From: an uncultured Saprospiraceae bacterium
Lineage (GTDB): Bacteria; Bacteroidota; Bacteroidia; Chitinophagales; Saprospiraceae
DNA length: 64,000 bases
Direction of reading: 5' to 3'
NCBI GenBank assembly: GCA_937959275.1
Contig: CALGLU010000033.1
Location: 1-64,000, forward strand
In this document: one piece after another, positions 9,007-18,710 of the stretch
How positions within the stretch are numbered: the stretch's first letter is position 1
Layout: every line of letters starts with the position of its first letter
Notes under the pieces: model-generated
Databases searched by the model: none
Told to the model about the DNA's origin: nothing
What the model saw: the letters and a program-made list of their open reading frames with translations, nothing else
Translations under genes and position numbers: made by a program

Positions 9007-10062
9007 ATGTCTAGAATATATTTCATAATCACATGTCTGAGTTTAGTGGCTGTCATGTCTTGCAAAGAACAATTGGAAGAAGTCGAGTCGACTACTGTCC
9101 AGAAAAAATATACACTTGTACAAACGCAAAAAGTAGAATTGTCCAATGAAGCGATTCCACTCTTTAGTATTGGTACTGTCGCCTCTGATAAAGACATCAA
9201 ATTAGCGTTTAAAATTGGCGGTGTCATTAAGGATATGTATGCAGATGAAGGCAAGTATGTCAAAAAAGGTGACTTGCTCGCAGTCCTGCGCACTACAGAA
9301 ATCGATGCACAAGTATTCAAAGCAAAAAGAGCGCTGACAAAAGCTGAGCGTGATCTCGAAAGAATACAAGCCATGTACAAAGACTCAGTGGCAACTTTAG
9401 AAAATGTAGAGGACTTAACAACCTTAGTAGAGGTCAGTCGATCAGATGTAGACATTACAGAGTTTAACCAAAAATATGCTAAAATCATTGCACCAGAATC
9501 TGGTCGATTAATCAAAAGACTTGCTGAACCTGGCGAATTAACATCTCCTGGAAATCCAATATTTATTCTATCATCCAACAAGGGAAAGACGATCGTCAAG
9601 GCAACATTCTCCGATAAGGATATATCAAGAATACAATATGGGAATAAAGCTGAAATTGAATTTGATGCATTTCCTGATGACATTATCACAGGCACCATTT
9701 CTCAATTGTCAGAATCTGCAGATCCTATGACTGGCACCTTTCTAGTCGATATTGCAATTAACCGTGGCAATAAACGGATGCGCAATGGCTATGTAGGTAG
9801 AGTCAGTGTTTTTCCCAAACAGCACCAGTCTTATTATAAAATACCGATAGATGCAATTGTCGAAGGTGAAAGTGATTACTTGAAAATATTCACGCCTCAT
9901 GAGTCTGATACAATCGCTCATCTATTATCTGTCAGACCCTTTAAAATAACGTCAGATTATGTCGCTGTATTTAGGGAAGGGCTGCCTGATTTAGATCGCG
10001 TCATTACAAAAGGTGCACCCTATTTAAAGGATTTAGACAAGATTAAAATAAAAGCCAATTAG
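9007..10062 (+). CDS. RND efflux periplasmic adaptor (MFP/HlyD family lipoprotein)
   Basis: This 351-residue membrane-fusion protein has a lipoprotein signal (hydrophobic stretch then VAVMSC, so Cys20 is the probable lipidated residue), which anchors it in the periplasm. The biotinyl-lipoyl-like halves are visible as VIKDMYADEGKYVKKGDLLA and IIAPESGRLIKRLAEPGELTSPG, flanking a short alpha-hairpin rich in Ala, Lys and Glu. A beta-barrel segment (ATFSDKDISRIQYGNKAEIEF) and a membrane-proximal domain follow. It lies between the TolC and pump genes with gaps of 12 and 5 bp and links them in the assembled complex. Confidence 0.94.
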   Translation: MSRIYFIITCLSLVAVMSCKEQLEEVESTTVQKKYTLVQTQKVELSNEAIPLFSIGTVASDKDIKLAFKIGGVIKDMYADEGKYVKKGDLLAVLRTTEIDAQVFKAKRALTKAERDLERIQAMYKDSVATLENVEDLTTLVEVSRSDVDITEFNQKYAKIIAPESGRLIKRLAEPGELTSPGNPIFILSSNKGKTIVKATFSDKDISRIQYGNKAEIEFDAFPDDIITGTISQLSESADPMTGTFLVDIAINRGNKRMRNGYVGRVSVFPKQHQSYYKIPIDAIVEGESDYLKIFTPHESDTIAHLLSVRPFKITSDYVAVFREGLPDLDRVITKGAPYLKDLDKIKIKAN

Positions 10063-10067
10063 TTAAT

Positions 10068-13000
10068 ATGAATTTGACCAGATTAGCTTTAAGAAACGCA
10101 CAGTTTGTCATCATCCTTTTATTAATTGGGATTGTGCTCAGTGTCCGATCGTTTATCAGCATGCCTCGTTCAGAGGACCCTCAAGTAAACTTCCCCATCT
10201 ATGTCAGCACCATTGTCTACCCAGGCACAAGCCCAGAAGACATGGAAACCTTAATCGTAGATCCCGTCGAGGAGGTATTAAATGAACTAAAGGACATTAC
10301 TACAATCGTCAGCGAGATCGGAGAAGGCGTCGCTATCATAAGTGTAGAAGCTGAATTTGATATCGACTCGGATGAAAAATATAATGAAATCGTTCGGCAA
10401 ATTAATGCAGTGAGGCCGGAGCTACCAGATGGCATTGTGCTATTCAGAACAGAGCAAATAAAACCTGCAGATCGCGTCAATTACAAGCTATTTGCATTAA
10501 GCTCAGATGTAGCGGGCTATGCTGATCTGTATAGCATAGCGACAAGACTTGAGGATCAAATGGAGCAAGTCTATGGTTTAAATGATGTGGTTATTGAAGC
10601 CATGCCAAATCTAGAAATTAGAATCTCTCTTGACTTTGAGCGAATGGCTGCACAAAATATCAGCCTGACTCAGGTCGCTGGCATATTACAGCAAAACAAT
10701 GTTAATCTTCCTGGTGGTGAGGTCAGCGCAGGTGCTAAGACATTTTCAATCCAGAGTTCTGGTTCGATAAAAGATTTGGAGTCGATCCGCAATACGATTA
10801 TCGCTGCAGGTAATGGTAGTGTTGTCTATTTGAGAGATATTGCAGAGATAGAAAAGACTCATGAAGATGTCAGATGGAAAGCTGAGATAAATAAAGAACG
10901 ATGTATTTATGTTGGCCTGAAGTTGAGCCCAGGATTTAATCTATTTGAAATCGATGAAAAAATAAATCGAATTACGAATGAGTTTATGCAGGACTTGCCT
11001 CCAAATGTACATTTGTCTGTTGCCTTTGAACAGGTATCTGGCGTTAAAACTAAGATCGATGAATTTTTTAAAAGTCTCATACAAGGGATTTTATTTGTCG
11101 GCATCGTCATAATGTTATTTCTTGGTTGGCGCTCAGCATTTATTATCATAACACTTGTGCCTATCTGTATCATCTTATCACTTGCTGTGTTAAATGGAGC
11201 TGGCTTCGGATTGCAGCAGATATCAATCGCTTCCCTAGTCCTGGCACTAGGCCTTCTGGTGGATAATGGAATAGTTGTGATCGAAAACATTAATCGCTTT
11301 GTGAAGTCCGGATATAGTAAAGCTGAAGCTGCAGAAGAGGGCGCAAATGAAGTTGCTTTGGCAGTCCTGAGTTCTACTGTGACGACCTTACTTTCATTTT
11401 TCCCACTGACTCAGCTAGGAGAAGGAGCTGGTTTATTTTTACGATCATTACCACTAACAGTCATATTCACTTTAATTATTTCACTGGTTCTGGCATTGAC
11501 GTTTTCACCAATTATGTCTAAGTGGCTAATTTCTAAGCACGCAGGCAAAGCGACTTTGGCCGATCGCTTTTTCAGTTGGTTTACGGACACCTTTTACACT
11601 CCTGTACTCAAGTTTGCCTTGAGGTGGTCTTGGCTTGTTATTATTTTGGCTATTGCTGTCACTGCTGGCAGTATTAGTTTATTTCCAAAAATTGGAACTA
11701 GTTTTTTCCCTACTGCAGACAAGCCTCTTTTACTAATTGATGTCGATACGCCCCAAGGGTCTAGTCTGCAAGAAACAGAAGAAGCCGTCAGATTTGTAGA
11801 GTCCTTGGTTGACACGTTGCCTATAGTGAAAGACTATTCCATTAATATTGGACATAGTAGTCCTCAGATTTATTATAATAGAATTCCAAAGCAATTTATT
11901 AAACAGCATGGACAGGTTTTACTAAATTTAAATTCATGGGATCAACGAGAATTTTATAAAACGATATCAACGCTGCGACAGCAATTTACAGATTATGTAG
12001 GTGCTCGTATTACCGTAGAAGAATTAAAAAATGGCGCTCCGGTAGCGGCACCCATAGAAATTCGACTACTCGGTGATGACTTAGATGAACTGACTGAGAT
12101 CGCTTCTGATGTCGAAGACATCCTAGCTTCCACAGAAGGTGTGATCAATATCATCAATCCACTCAGTCGAAAGCAAATCGTTTTAAAAATAAAATTAGAT
12201 CAAGAGAAGGCTGGTTTGCTCAATGTCTCCGCACTGGATTTTGATAGAACCGTGCGGGCGAGCTTAAATGGTCTTCAGATTGATGAAATCACCTTAGAAG
12301 ATCAAGAAGATTATAATGTAGTGATTCGGATGCCATTTACAGACAAACCGAATATTGAGGATTTAGATCGTATTTATGTTACAAATCGATTGGGCAGAAA
12401 CATTCCATTACGACACATTGCAGATGTTCAGTTTGAAGGTAGTCCACCTAGTTTTTCACATTATAATTTGAGACGTTATGTAGCAGTTCTGGCAAGTGTT
12501 GTCAATCTTGATAACACCTTGGCAACCACAGAAGTCATCATTGAAAAACTGGATGATCTGGATCTGCCCGTCGGCAATGACATTGTGATTGGTGGTGAAT
12601 ATGAAGAGCAGCAAGCGACATTTGGAGATTTAGGAATTATTTTAATTTTAGCACAGATTGCGATTTTTGCAGTATTGGTTCTTCAATTCAGAAGTGCATT
12701 ACAGCCAATCATAATTTTTGCAGCAATCCCACTTGCGATCAGTGGATCCTTTGTCGCCTTGTACGTCACTGGATGGCCATTTAGCTTTTTTGCTTTTGTT
12801 GGACTCATTAGTTTGATAGGAATAGTTGTCAATAATTCAATTATTATGGTGGACTATATTAATCAACTCAGAGGAAGAGGAGAAGACTTAGTGACAGCAA
12901 TCATACTGGGTAGTACGAGAAGATTTAAGCCGATATTATTGACAACAATAACGACAATATTAGGATTGTTGCCTCTGACTTTGCAAAGGACAAATCAATG

Positions 13001-13115
13001 GTCGCCGCTATGTTGGACGATAATTGGAGGCATGATATCATCTACTTTATTATCCTTGCTAGTTGTACCAATTTTGTATAAGTGGTTTAGCAAAAAAATG
13101 AAATTTAATGATTAA
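10068..13115 (+). CDS. RND efflux transporter permease (AcrB/MMPL superfamily)
   Basis: This 1015-residue inner-membrane proton-driven exporter has the two repeated halves and 12 expected helices of HAE/HME pumps. The N-terminal RND signature is PRSEDPQVNFPIYVSTIVYPG. The TM4 segment reads GLLVDNGIVVIENI, so the usual Asp-Asp proton relay pair is Asp-Asn, as in many Bacteroidota members of this family. The second half carries FVGLISLIGIVVNNSIIMVDYIN and the TTITTILGLLPL helix. It is the last gene of the TetR-TolC-adaptor-pump operon and stops 5 bp from the convergent MopE-repeat gene. Substrates cannot be assigned, but a hydrophobic-drug or detergent exporter is most likely. Confidence 0.95.
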   Translation: MNLTRLALRNAQFVIILLLIGIVLSVRSFISMPRSEDPQVNFPIYVSTIVYPGTSPEDMETLIVDPVEEVLNELKDITTIVSEIGEGVAIISVEAEFDIDSDEKYNEIVRQINAVRPELPDGIVLFRTEQIKPADRVNYKLFALSSDVAGYADLYSIATRLEDQMEQVYGLNDVVIEAMPNLEIRISLDFERMAAQNISLTQVAGILQQNNVNLPGGEVSAGAKTFSIQSSGSIKDLESIRNTIIAAGNGSVVYLRDIAEIEKTHEDVRWKAEINKERCIYVGLKLSPGFNLFEIDEKINRITNEFMQDLPPNVHLSVAFEQVSGVKTKIDEFFKSLIQGILFVGIVIMLFLGWRSAFIIITLVPICIILSLAVLNGAGFGLQQISIASLVLALGLLVDNGIVVIENINRFVKSGYSKAEAAEEGANEVALAVLSSTVTTLLSFFPLTQLGEGAGLFLRSLPLTVIFTLIISLVLALTFSPIMSKWLISKHAGKATLADRFFSWFTDTFYTPVLKFALRWSWLVIILAIAVTAGSISLFPKIGTSFFPTADKPLLLIDVDTPQGSSLQETEEAVRFVESLVDTLPIVKDYSINIGHSSPQIYYNRIPKQFIKQHGQVLLNLNSWDQREFYKTISTLRQQFTDYVGARITVEELKNGAPVAAPIEIRLLGDDLDELTEIASDVEDILASTEGVINIINPLSRKQIVLKIKLDQEKAGLLNVSALDFDRTVRASLNGLQIDEITLEDQEDYNVVIRMPFTDKPNIEDLDRIYVTNRLGRNIPLRHIADVQFEGSPPSFSHYNLRRYVAVLASVVNLDNTLATTEVIIEKLDDLDLPVGNDIVIGGEYEEQQATFGDLGIILILAQIAIFAVLVLQFRSALQPIIIFAAIPLAISGSFVALYVTGWPFSFFAFVGLISLIGIVVNNSIIMVDYINQLRGRGEDLVTAIILGSTRRFKPILLTTITTILGLLPLTLQRTNQWSPLCWTIIGGMISSTLLSLLVVPILYKWFSKKMKFND

Positions 13116-13120
13116 GTAAT

Positions 13121-15877
13121 CTAATTAATACCAGGATCCGCAGTCCCATTCACATCACCAACTTTATAGCCGTCTATACTAAACGAAGAGGTAGGTGCCT
13201 CAGTCAAATTAAGTTGAGCTGGCATAAAACCCCAAGTATCTCTATTTGGAAATTCAGTAATCAACCCTAAGACTGCATTTCTTAGCAATACCAGATCTGA
13301 TGCTGAGATACCACCATTGCTGTTGACATCACTAGCCAATATCTGGAGGCTTGACTCAAAAGGTATAATACCTAGTATATGGTTTGTGATATTGACAATA
13401 TCTGCTCCAGAAATACCATTTCCGATCATACCTGTTTTCGAAAAGCTGACAGACAAACTATCAAAATCACTAACAGATGAAAATTGGAATACACCTAAGG
13501 TATCAGTCATTGTTGTTTGTCCATCAGATAATGTTACTAATACCGCATTGATACCAGCACCATTAATATCCTTCACAATACCTTGCAAGGATGAGCCTCC
13601 AGTCACTGGATCAAAGCCATCACAATTCTCGTCAATATTATTACCTGGAATTTCCACTGCATTCGGATTGATCGTCGCATCGTTATCATTACAATCTTCT
13701 GACGAATTAAAACCATCTCCATCTACATCAACTACTTCTACTGTCCCATCACAATTTTCATCGACGTCGTTATTAATGATTTCTTCTGCATTCGGATTAA
13801 TGTTAGGGTCTGAGTCATCACAATCAACATCTGCAGCAAATCCATCATTGTCCATGTCGACAACCTGCATTAGGTCTTCTCCATCACAATCTTCATCAAT
13901 CCCATTATTGGGTATCTCTGTTGCGCCAGGATTAATTGTCTCATCATTATCATTACAATCGACAGCTGAACTAAAGCCATCCTCATCTTCATCAATTAAT
14001 TCTACAAGTCCATCGCAATTTTCATCAATTGCATTATTAGGAATTTCATCAGCGTCAGGATTGACATCTGGATTATTATCATCACAGTCTACATCAGATG
14101 TAAATCCATCATTATCATTATCAGAAATAGTGCTCTGTGCAATACCATCGCAATCTTCATCGATAGCATTATTAAAAATCTCGGTGGCACCCGGAAAAAT
14201 GGTAGCATTCATATCATCGCAATCAACATCTGAATTGAACCCGTCTTCATCGACATCAATTATATTGGCAACGCCATCACAATCTTCATCAACATCATTG
14301 TTGGGTATCTCTGTTGCATCTGGATTCACAGTCGAATCATTATCATTACAATCCACGTCTGATAGAAAGCCATCATTATCAAGATCCATTAAGGTCATTC
14401 CAAAGACACCGTCACAATTCTCATCAACGTCGTTATCTGGAATTTCTGTTGCATTCGGATTGACTGTAGCATCCATATCATCACAATCCACATCTGTGTT
14501 AAAGCCATCATTATCTTCATCAATCATGAGAGCCATACCGTTACAATTCTCATCGATGTCATTATTTGGGATCTCATCAGCACCTGGATTAATATCTGGA
14601 TTCATATCATTACAATCAACATCTGATAAAAAGCCATCATTATCTGCATCAACTAATACTGTCAAACTATCCATACCACTGCAATCCTCATCAATCCCAT
14701 TATCTGGGATATCTATAGCATCCGGATTAATCGCTTCATTCATATCATTACAATCAACATCTGACAAAAAGCCATCATTATCTGCATCAACTAATACAGT
14801 CAAGCTATCCATGCCACTGCAATCTTCATCAATCCCATTATCCGGGATATCAATAGCATCCGGATTAATCGCTTCATTCATATCATTACAATCAACATCT
14901 GATAAAAAGCCATCCATATCTGCATCAACTAATACTGTCATACTATCCATGCCGCTGCAATCTTCATCAATCCCATTATCCGGGATATCAATAGCACCAG
15001 GATTAATCGCATTATTCATATCATTACAATCAACATCTGATAAAAAGCCATCCATATCTGCATCAACTATAGTCAAACTATCCATACCGCTGCAATCTTC
15101 ATCAATCCCATTATCAGGGATGTCTATAGCATCTGGATTAATCGCATCATTCATATCATTACAATCATCATCGGAATTAAAACCATCTAAATCTTCGTCT
15201 ATCTGTAATATAACATCATCACAATTTTCATCAATATCATTATTTGGTATTTCTAAAGCGTCTGGATTGATGTCGGCATTCATGTCATCACAATCATTTT
15301 CTGTTGTAAAACCATCGCCATCTACATCTGGAAAGATGATGCCTGTCGTTGCTAAGCTATCCATAACAAATTTATCATTGTTATTGCTTCCGTCTCCATC
15401 TGCAAAGATTCCCGCTAAATAAAATGTAACATCTTTTTCACTAACATCAGACGGTGCTGTCCAATCCACTGTATATTTAAGTGTATCTCCTTCAAAATTT
15501 GCTGCTCCGCCATCATGTTCGACATAGACTCTTCCTCCTGCAGTTTCTGTGATTGTTGAAGATGTCCCAGCATTTGTAAATGTACCTGCCGCATTACCTT
15601 CTGAAAGTGCAGTCATCTGAAATCCACCTTTAACTGGAGAACCTGCAGTCGTAACCATACTAAATGTCAAAGTGTAAGTTAGGTCTGCGTCCAAGATTTC
15701 AGGTAAGCCACTCAATACTAGATTACCATCAATTGTTGCACTTTGATTACTATGACATCCTGATGATGCGCAAGTCGATTCACCAGGTGCACCTGTACTA
15801 GCATCCCGCGGATTGCTGCTAAATGAAATGATGATAAAAGCGGAGATTATCAGTATAAAAGGCGCTAACTGCTTCAT
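13121..15877 (-). CDS. Secreted MopE-repeat protein with choice-of-anchor V-like head and dockerin-like tail
   Basis: This exported protein is about 918 residues from the ATG at 15877 (signal KQLAPFILIISAFIIISF). The open frame extends 27 codons further upstream, but those lack signal-peptide character. The first ~190 residues resemble the choice-of-anchor V domain and contain GESTCASSGCHS, a CX4CH that looks like a stretched haem motif. Thirteen tandem ~44-residue MopE/thrombospondin-3-like calcium repeats follow, each DxDxDGF...DCNDxxxxINPxAxEIPxNxIDEDCDG. The C-terminus has a SpaA/CarboxypepD-like segment (LQGIVKDINGAGINAVLVTL) and a dockerin-like EF-hand pair (DVNSNGGISASDLVLLRNAVLG). Acts at the cell surface. 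No T9SS sorting domain is seen before the stop. Confidence 0.87.
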   Translation of the reverse strand: MKQLAPFILIISAFIIISFSSNPRDASTGAPGESTCASSGCHSNQSATIDGNLVLSGLPEILDADLTYTLTFSMVTTAGSPVKGGFQMTALSEGNAAGTFTNAGTSSTITETAGGRVYVEHDGGAANFEGDTLKYTVDWTAPSDVSEKDVTFYLAGIFADGDGSNNNDKFVMDSLATTGIIFPDVDGDGFTTENDCDDMNADINPDALEIPNNDIDENCDDVILQIDEDLDGFNSDDDCNDMNDAINPDAIDIPDNGIDEDCSGMDSLTIVDADMDGFLSDVDCNDMNNAINPGAIDIPDNGIDEDCSGMDSMTVLVDADMDGFLSDVDCNDMNEAINPDAIDIPDNGIDEDCSGMDSLTVLVDADNDGFLSDVDCNDMNEAINPDAIDIPDNGIDEDCSGMDSLTVLVDADNDGFLSDVDCNDMNPDINPGADEIPNNDIDENCNGMALMIDEDNDGFNTDVDCDDMDATVNPNATEIPDNDVDENCDGVFGMTLMDLDNDGFLSDVDCNDNDSTVNPDATEIPNNDVDEDCDGVANIIDVDEDGFNSDVDCDDMNATIFPGATEIFNNAIDEDCDGIAQSTISDNDNDGFTSDVDCDDNNPDVNPDADEIPNNAIDENCDGLVELIDEDEDGFSSAVDCNDNDETINPGATEIPNNGIDEDCDGEDLMQVVDMDNDGFAADVDCDDSDPNINPNAEEIINNDVDENCDGTVEVVDVDGDGFNSSEDCNDNDATINPNAVEIPGNNIDENCDGFDPVTGGSSLQGIVKDINGAGINAVLVTLSDGQTTMTDTLGVFQFSSVSDFDSLSVSFSKTGMIGNGISGADIVNITNHILGIIPFESSLQILASDVNSNGGISASDLVLLRNAVLGLITEFPNRDTWGFMPAQLNLTEAPTSSFSIDGYKVGDVNGTADPGIN
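13613..15328. repeat. Thirteen in-frame MopE repeats (about 132 bp each)
   Basis: The coding DNA of the surface protein is built from 13 head-to-tail units of roughly 129-138 bp. Units 3-6 from the protein N-terminus (approximately 14560-15090) are almost identical at the DNA level, while the others have diverged. Recent duplication or gene conversion within the array is the simplest reading, and repeat number is likely to vary among strains. Confidence 0.85.
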
Positions 15878-15921
15878 CCTACGTATTTTGAAAGCTAATG
15901 AAATAACTAAATGCACATGTC

Positions 15922-15929
15922 CAAAAGTA
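15922..15929 (-). promoter_or_regulatory. Possible Bacteroidota -7 promoter box of the MopE-repeat gene
   Basis: On the minus strand the octamer TACTTTTG matches the TAnnTTTG -7 consensus of Bacteroidota sigma-ABfr. It lies 44 bp upstream of the chosen ATG. No clear TTTG -33 element is present at the expected distance, so the call is weak. Confidence 0.3.
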
Positions 15930-16039
15930 GTATATAGACGGGTGGATTCGTATACCACCTATCCTAAACATGCAATACTACTGAAAACATATATATCATA
16001 TGCAGCTTTTATGCCAATTGATGTCTCAGAAGACGCATT

Positions 16040-17110
16040 TTAACTTCCTTTTACGATGAGTTCGAGTTGTTGGAGATAATTCCTCTTTTTCTTACCAGGA
16101 GCATGGACCCAAGTGTCAACAAAAAGAATCTTCCCTTTTTCTTCATTTATAAATAAGTAGCTGATATATGGACCTCCCATAAAATCATTCTCTAGTTCCC
16201 AAATCCCTCTAAATTCCTTGCCGTAGGAACCTTCTTTATCAAAGGGATATTCTAAAATGGGTAAATCTTCATCATTGACAACCATATAAGAATTAGGCTC
16301 AAGGGAATACGTACGATCTCGCCCATGTTTATTTTTTATTTCTTTTAAATAGGCTTTAGACAATTGATCAGTTGATGTATATGGATATTCACTGAAGGCA
16401 ATGATTAAGACATCGTCGTCATAATCTTTTCGCAGTTGGTAGTAATTATTCTCAGTATCATCAATCAAGACTTTAAAATCTCCTGGAATCTTAAACGAAT
16501 AACCGTACTTGGCCTTAAGTTCTTTGCTGAGTCCCAAGTTCTCTCCCTTGACATAGGTTAGAGAGGCGAGTTGATCTGTGTCATGAGCTTTGATCCGGAG
16601 GGCAATCGCGCTAAAATTCTCCCTGATCTCTTTCATGATTTCATCATGTGAGTTCCCAAATACATAAATGATTAATTGATTGGTTGCCCACTTATTTTTA
16701 CCAACAGAAGTAGTGTATTCAGGATCTGTTTTTGCTTGATTAAATTTAGCATCGCCCAGATCTCGTTTGAGCATTTTTGTTGTTGATGACTCTTCATCAT
16801 TTAGGTTGGCAACGACCAAGTAGACTCTTAATTCGCGTAAGATCTCTTCATATTCCATTTTTTCACCTGGAAAAAATCGTAAATCAAATAAAGGCTCTGG
16901 ACGAGGTGTGATTGGATATTCTCCACCAAAATAATACCTTATGCTATCGCCTACAGCTCCTTCCCACATAATCGGATCTGTTAATACTGTGATACTATTC
17001 AGTTTGCCTAAGGCTTTTGGCTTTGGTTTGCCAGGCGCAATCATAACATCATTACTACAAGCACTCATGATGGAGAACAGCCCTATAAATAACAAAAACC
17101 GCATGATCAT
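16040..17110 (-). CDS. DUF4837 family lipoprotein
   Basis: This protein is about 356 residues from the methionine at 17110. An upstream ATG at 17170 is possible, but the signal peptide IMRFLLFIGLFSIMSAC starts at the later one. The lipobox SIMSAC predicts lipidation. After it, GKLNSITVLTDPIMWEGAVGDSIRYYF and the acidic PEPLFDLRFFP motif match my memory of the Bacteroidota-restricted DUF4837 family, whose function is unknown. The gene is monocistronic, 87 bp downstream of the moxR gene on the same strand, so a shared transcript is possible. I recognise no enzymatic motif. Confidence 0.75.
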   Translation of the reverse strand: MIMRFLLFIGLFSIMSACSNDVMIAPGKPKPKALGKLNSITVLTDPIMWEGAVGDSIRYYFGGEYPITPRPEPLFDLRFFPGEKMEYEEILRELRVYLVVANLNDEESSTTKMLKRDLGDAKFNQAKTDPEYTTSVGKNKWATNQLIIYVFGNSHDEIMKEIRENFSAIALRIKAHDTDQLASLTYVKGENLGLSKELKAKYGYSFKIPGDFKVLIDDTENNYYQLRKDYDDDVLIIAFSEYPYTSTDQLSKAYLKEIKNKHGRDRTYSLEPNSYMVVNDEDLPILEYPFDKEGSYGKEFRGIWELENDFMGGPYISYLFINEEKGKILFVDTWVHAPGKKKRNYLQQLELIVKGS

Positions 17111-17257
17111 ATGACTCATAGTCTTGTTTGGAACATGTTTAAAGTTAGGAATTCTGTATAGCATTGTCATATTCTAATGAATAATACTCACGAAGTCATC
17201 ATTTGAATCACTTCTATACTATAGATGACAAAATTCATCTTAGTGGTGCAGGGTCGA

Positions 17258-18226
17258 CTATAATAGACCGTTGATAATATCATTTTCCGTGATTCCCTCG
17301 GCTTCAGCTTTATAGTTTCTTACGATTCTATGTCGCAACACATAATTCGAGACTGCACGAACATCTTCTATATCTGGAGAGTATTTGCCTGAGATGATGG
17401 CATGACACTTTGCACCTAACACGAGATATTGTGAGGCACGAGGACCTGCTCCCCAAGATATATAGTTTTTGACTTGATCTGTTGCACGATCAGTACCTGG
17501 TCGTGTTTTAGCTGCAAGGCTTACGGCATATTCTAATACATTATCAGCAATTGGAATTTTACGGACCAATTCCTGATATGCCATGATTTGTTCGCCAGTC
17601 AAAATGTTAGACAATTCTACACTTTGCGATGTTGTTGTTTTTTTAACGACTTCGACTTCTTCTTCGTAAGATGGATAATCTAAAGGGATATTAAACATGA
17701 ATCTATCCAACTGTGCTTCTGGCAAAGGGTATGTCCCTTCTTGTTCAATCGGGTTTTGTGTAGCCAACACAAAAAATGGTTTTGGCAAGACATGTCGCAC
17801 ACCACTTACTGTTACAGACCGTTCTTGCATCGCCTCTAGAAGCGCTGCCTGTGTCTTAGGCGGTGTCCTGTTAATCTCATCGGCTAAGACAATATTTGAA
17901 AATAATGGCCCATGATTAAACTTAAAATTTCGACTTTCATCAAGTATTTCAGAGCCGGTGATATCAGAAGGCATCAAATCCGGGGTAAACTGAATCCGTT
18001 TGAATTCTAAATCTAATACATCAGATATTGTACTGACCAATAGCGTCTTTGCCAAGCCTGGCACACCGACCAAAAGACTGTGTCCATTGCTAAATAAGGA
18101 GATAACAACAGCCTTAACGACTTCTTTTTGACCTACGATGACCTTTCCAATCTCATTTGTTAAATCTGTATATGCTTGTGCAAGAGAGTCTACTGCCTCA
18201 ACATCTGATTTCTGCTGGTTTTGCAT
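17258..18226 (-). CDS. MoxR family AAA+ ATPase
   Basis: This 322-residue AAA_3 protein is a chaperone-like ATPase that usually activates VWA-domain partner proteins. Seen are Walker A GVPGLAKTLL (the common MoxR variant), Walker B IVLADEINRTPPKTQAALLEAMQE, sensor-1 FFVLATQNPIEQEGTYPLPEAQLDRF and the C-terminal lid with sensor-2 GAGPRASQYL. The typical partners (DUF58, VWA or BatA/BatB proteins) are not on either side here; the neighbour is DUF4837. It is therefore an orphan MoxR, or its partners lie elsewhere. It starts at ATG 18226. Confidence 0.93.
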   Translation of the reverse strand: MQNQQKSDVEAVDSLAQAYTDLTNEIGKVIVGQKEVVKAVVISLFSNGHSLLVGVPGLAKTLLVSTISDVLDLEFKRIQFTPDLMPSDITGSEILDESRNFKFNHGPLFSNIVLADEINRTPPKTQAALLEAMQERSVTVSGVRHVLPKPFFVLATQNPIEQEGTYPLPEAQLDRFMFNIPLDYPSYEEEVEVVKKTTTSQSVELSNILTGEQIMAYQELVRKIPIADNVLEYAVSLAAKTRPGTDRATDQVKNYISWGAGPRASQYLVLGAKCHAIISGKYSPDIEDVRAVSNYVLRHRIVRNYKAEAEGITENDIINGLL

Positions 18227-18521
18227 TATTTATGTTTATTTTTTTTCTAATAGTGCGTAAAGATAGATAAACGTCATAAGAGAAGCTATCAGTATGTGAA
18301 AATGCTTTAAAACCTGTATGAAATTATGGGTTTACCGATTTTATAACATAACTCATAACTAAGATGAAAAGCCCTTGAAAAAAGGATGTTTTTTTTAAAA
18401 AATCCCTACCCCTTACAATCACTGATATGGTCGGCAGACAGGCAGATGGCACCCTAGCCGTCAGAGACCTAACAATACACCTACACCTGAAGTTATCATT
18501 GATGCCGATGGTGATTCGAAT
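18227..18521. other. Intergenic stretch upstream of moxR
   Basis: AT-rich DNA with poly-A and poly-T runs near 18377-18402. I see no gene. The part just beyond 18522 is the former 3' end of the HIT gene, separated from the rest of that gene by the MITE (see that entry). Confidence 0.5.
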
Positions 18522-18547
18522 TTAATGGTTGTCATCTTCCTCAACTA

Positions 18548-18710
18548 GTGCTCTGTCACGTATATATTGACTTGTTGAATTTGAGTGTAGTTTGTGCATG
18601 AACTAGGCGCAGGTTCGGTCTGATAGCCTAGCTATCAAGGCTGGTTCTGTAACGACGTACATGTGCAAAATACGCCAAATGCACTAGTCAGTTATATCTT
18701 GACAGAGCAC
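18548..18710. mobile_element. 163-bp MITE with TA target duplication
   Basis: A miniature inverted-repeat element. The ends are perfect 11-bp inverted repeats (GTGCTCTGTCA at 18548-18558 and its complement TGACAGAGCAC at 18700-18710), with imperfect pairing continuing to about 27 bp. TA dinucleotides flank both ends (18546-18547 and 18711-18712), as expected for IS630/Tc1-mariner-type transposition. The inside has no coding capacity but holds a 7-bp hairpin (TGATAGC-CTA-GCTATCA near 18619). Joining the flanks at a single TA restores a longer-ago reading frame of the HIT gene, which supports the insertion model strongly. No cognate transposase is in the window. Confidence 0.8.

Noticed and set aside
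13613-15328. CRISPR-like array
   Set aside because: Periodic repeats of ~132 bp are coding and have no constant repeat/spacer division.
13317-15422. 701-residue plus-strand frame full of SSIPLSGIS repeats
   Set aside because: It is the antisense of the MopE repeat array; the repeated acidic DCDD/NPDA codons give open frames on the other strand. The sense frame has a signal peptide and domains.
18380-18545. Possible degraded gene before the MITE
   Set aside because: The readable part close to the MITE (18522-18545) is the former tail of the HIT gene, not a separate gene. The rest shows no domain.
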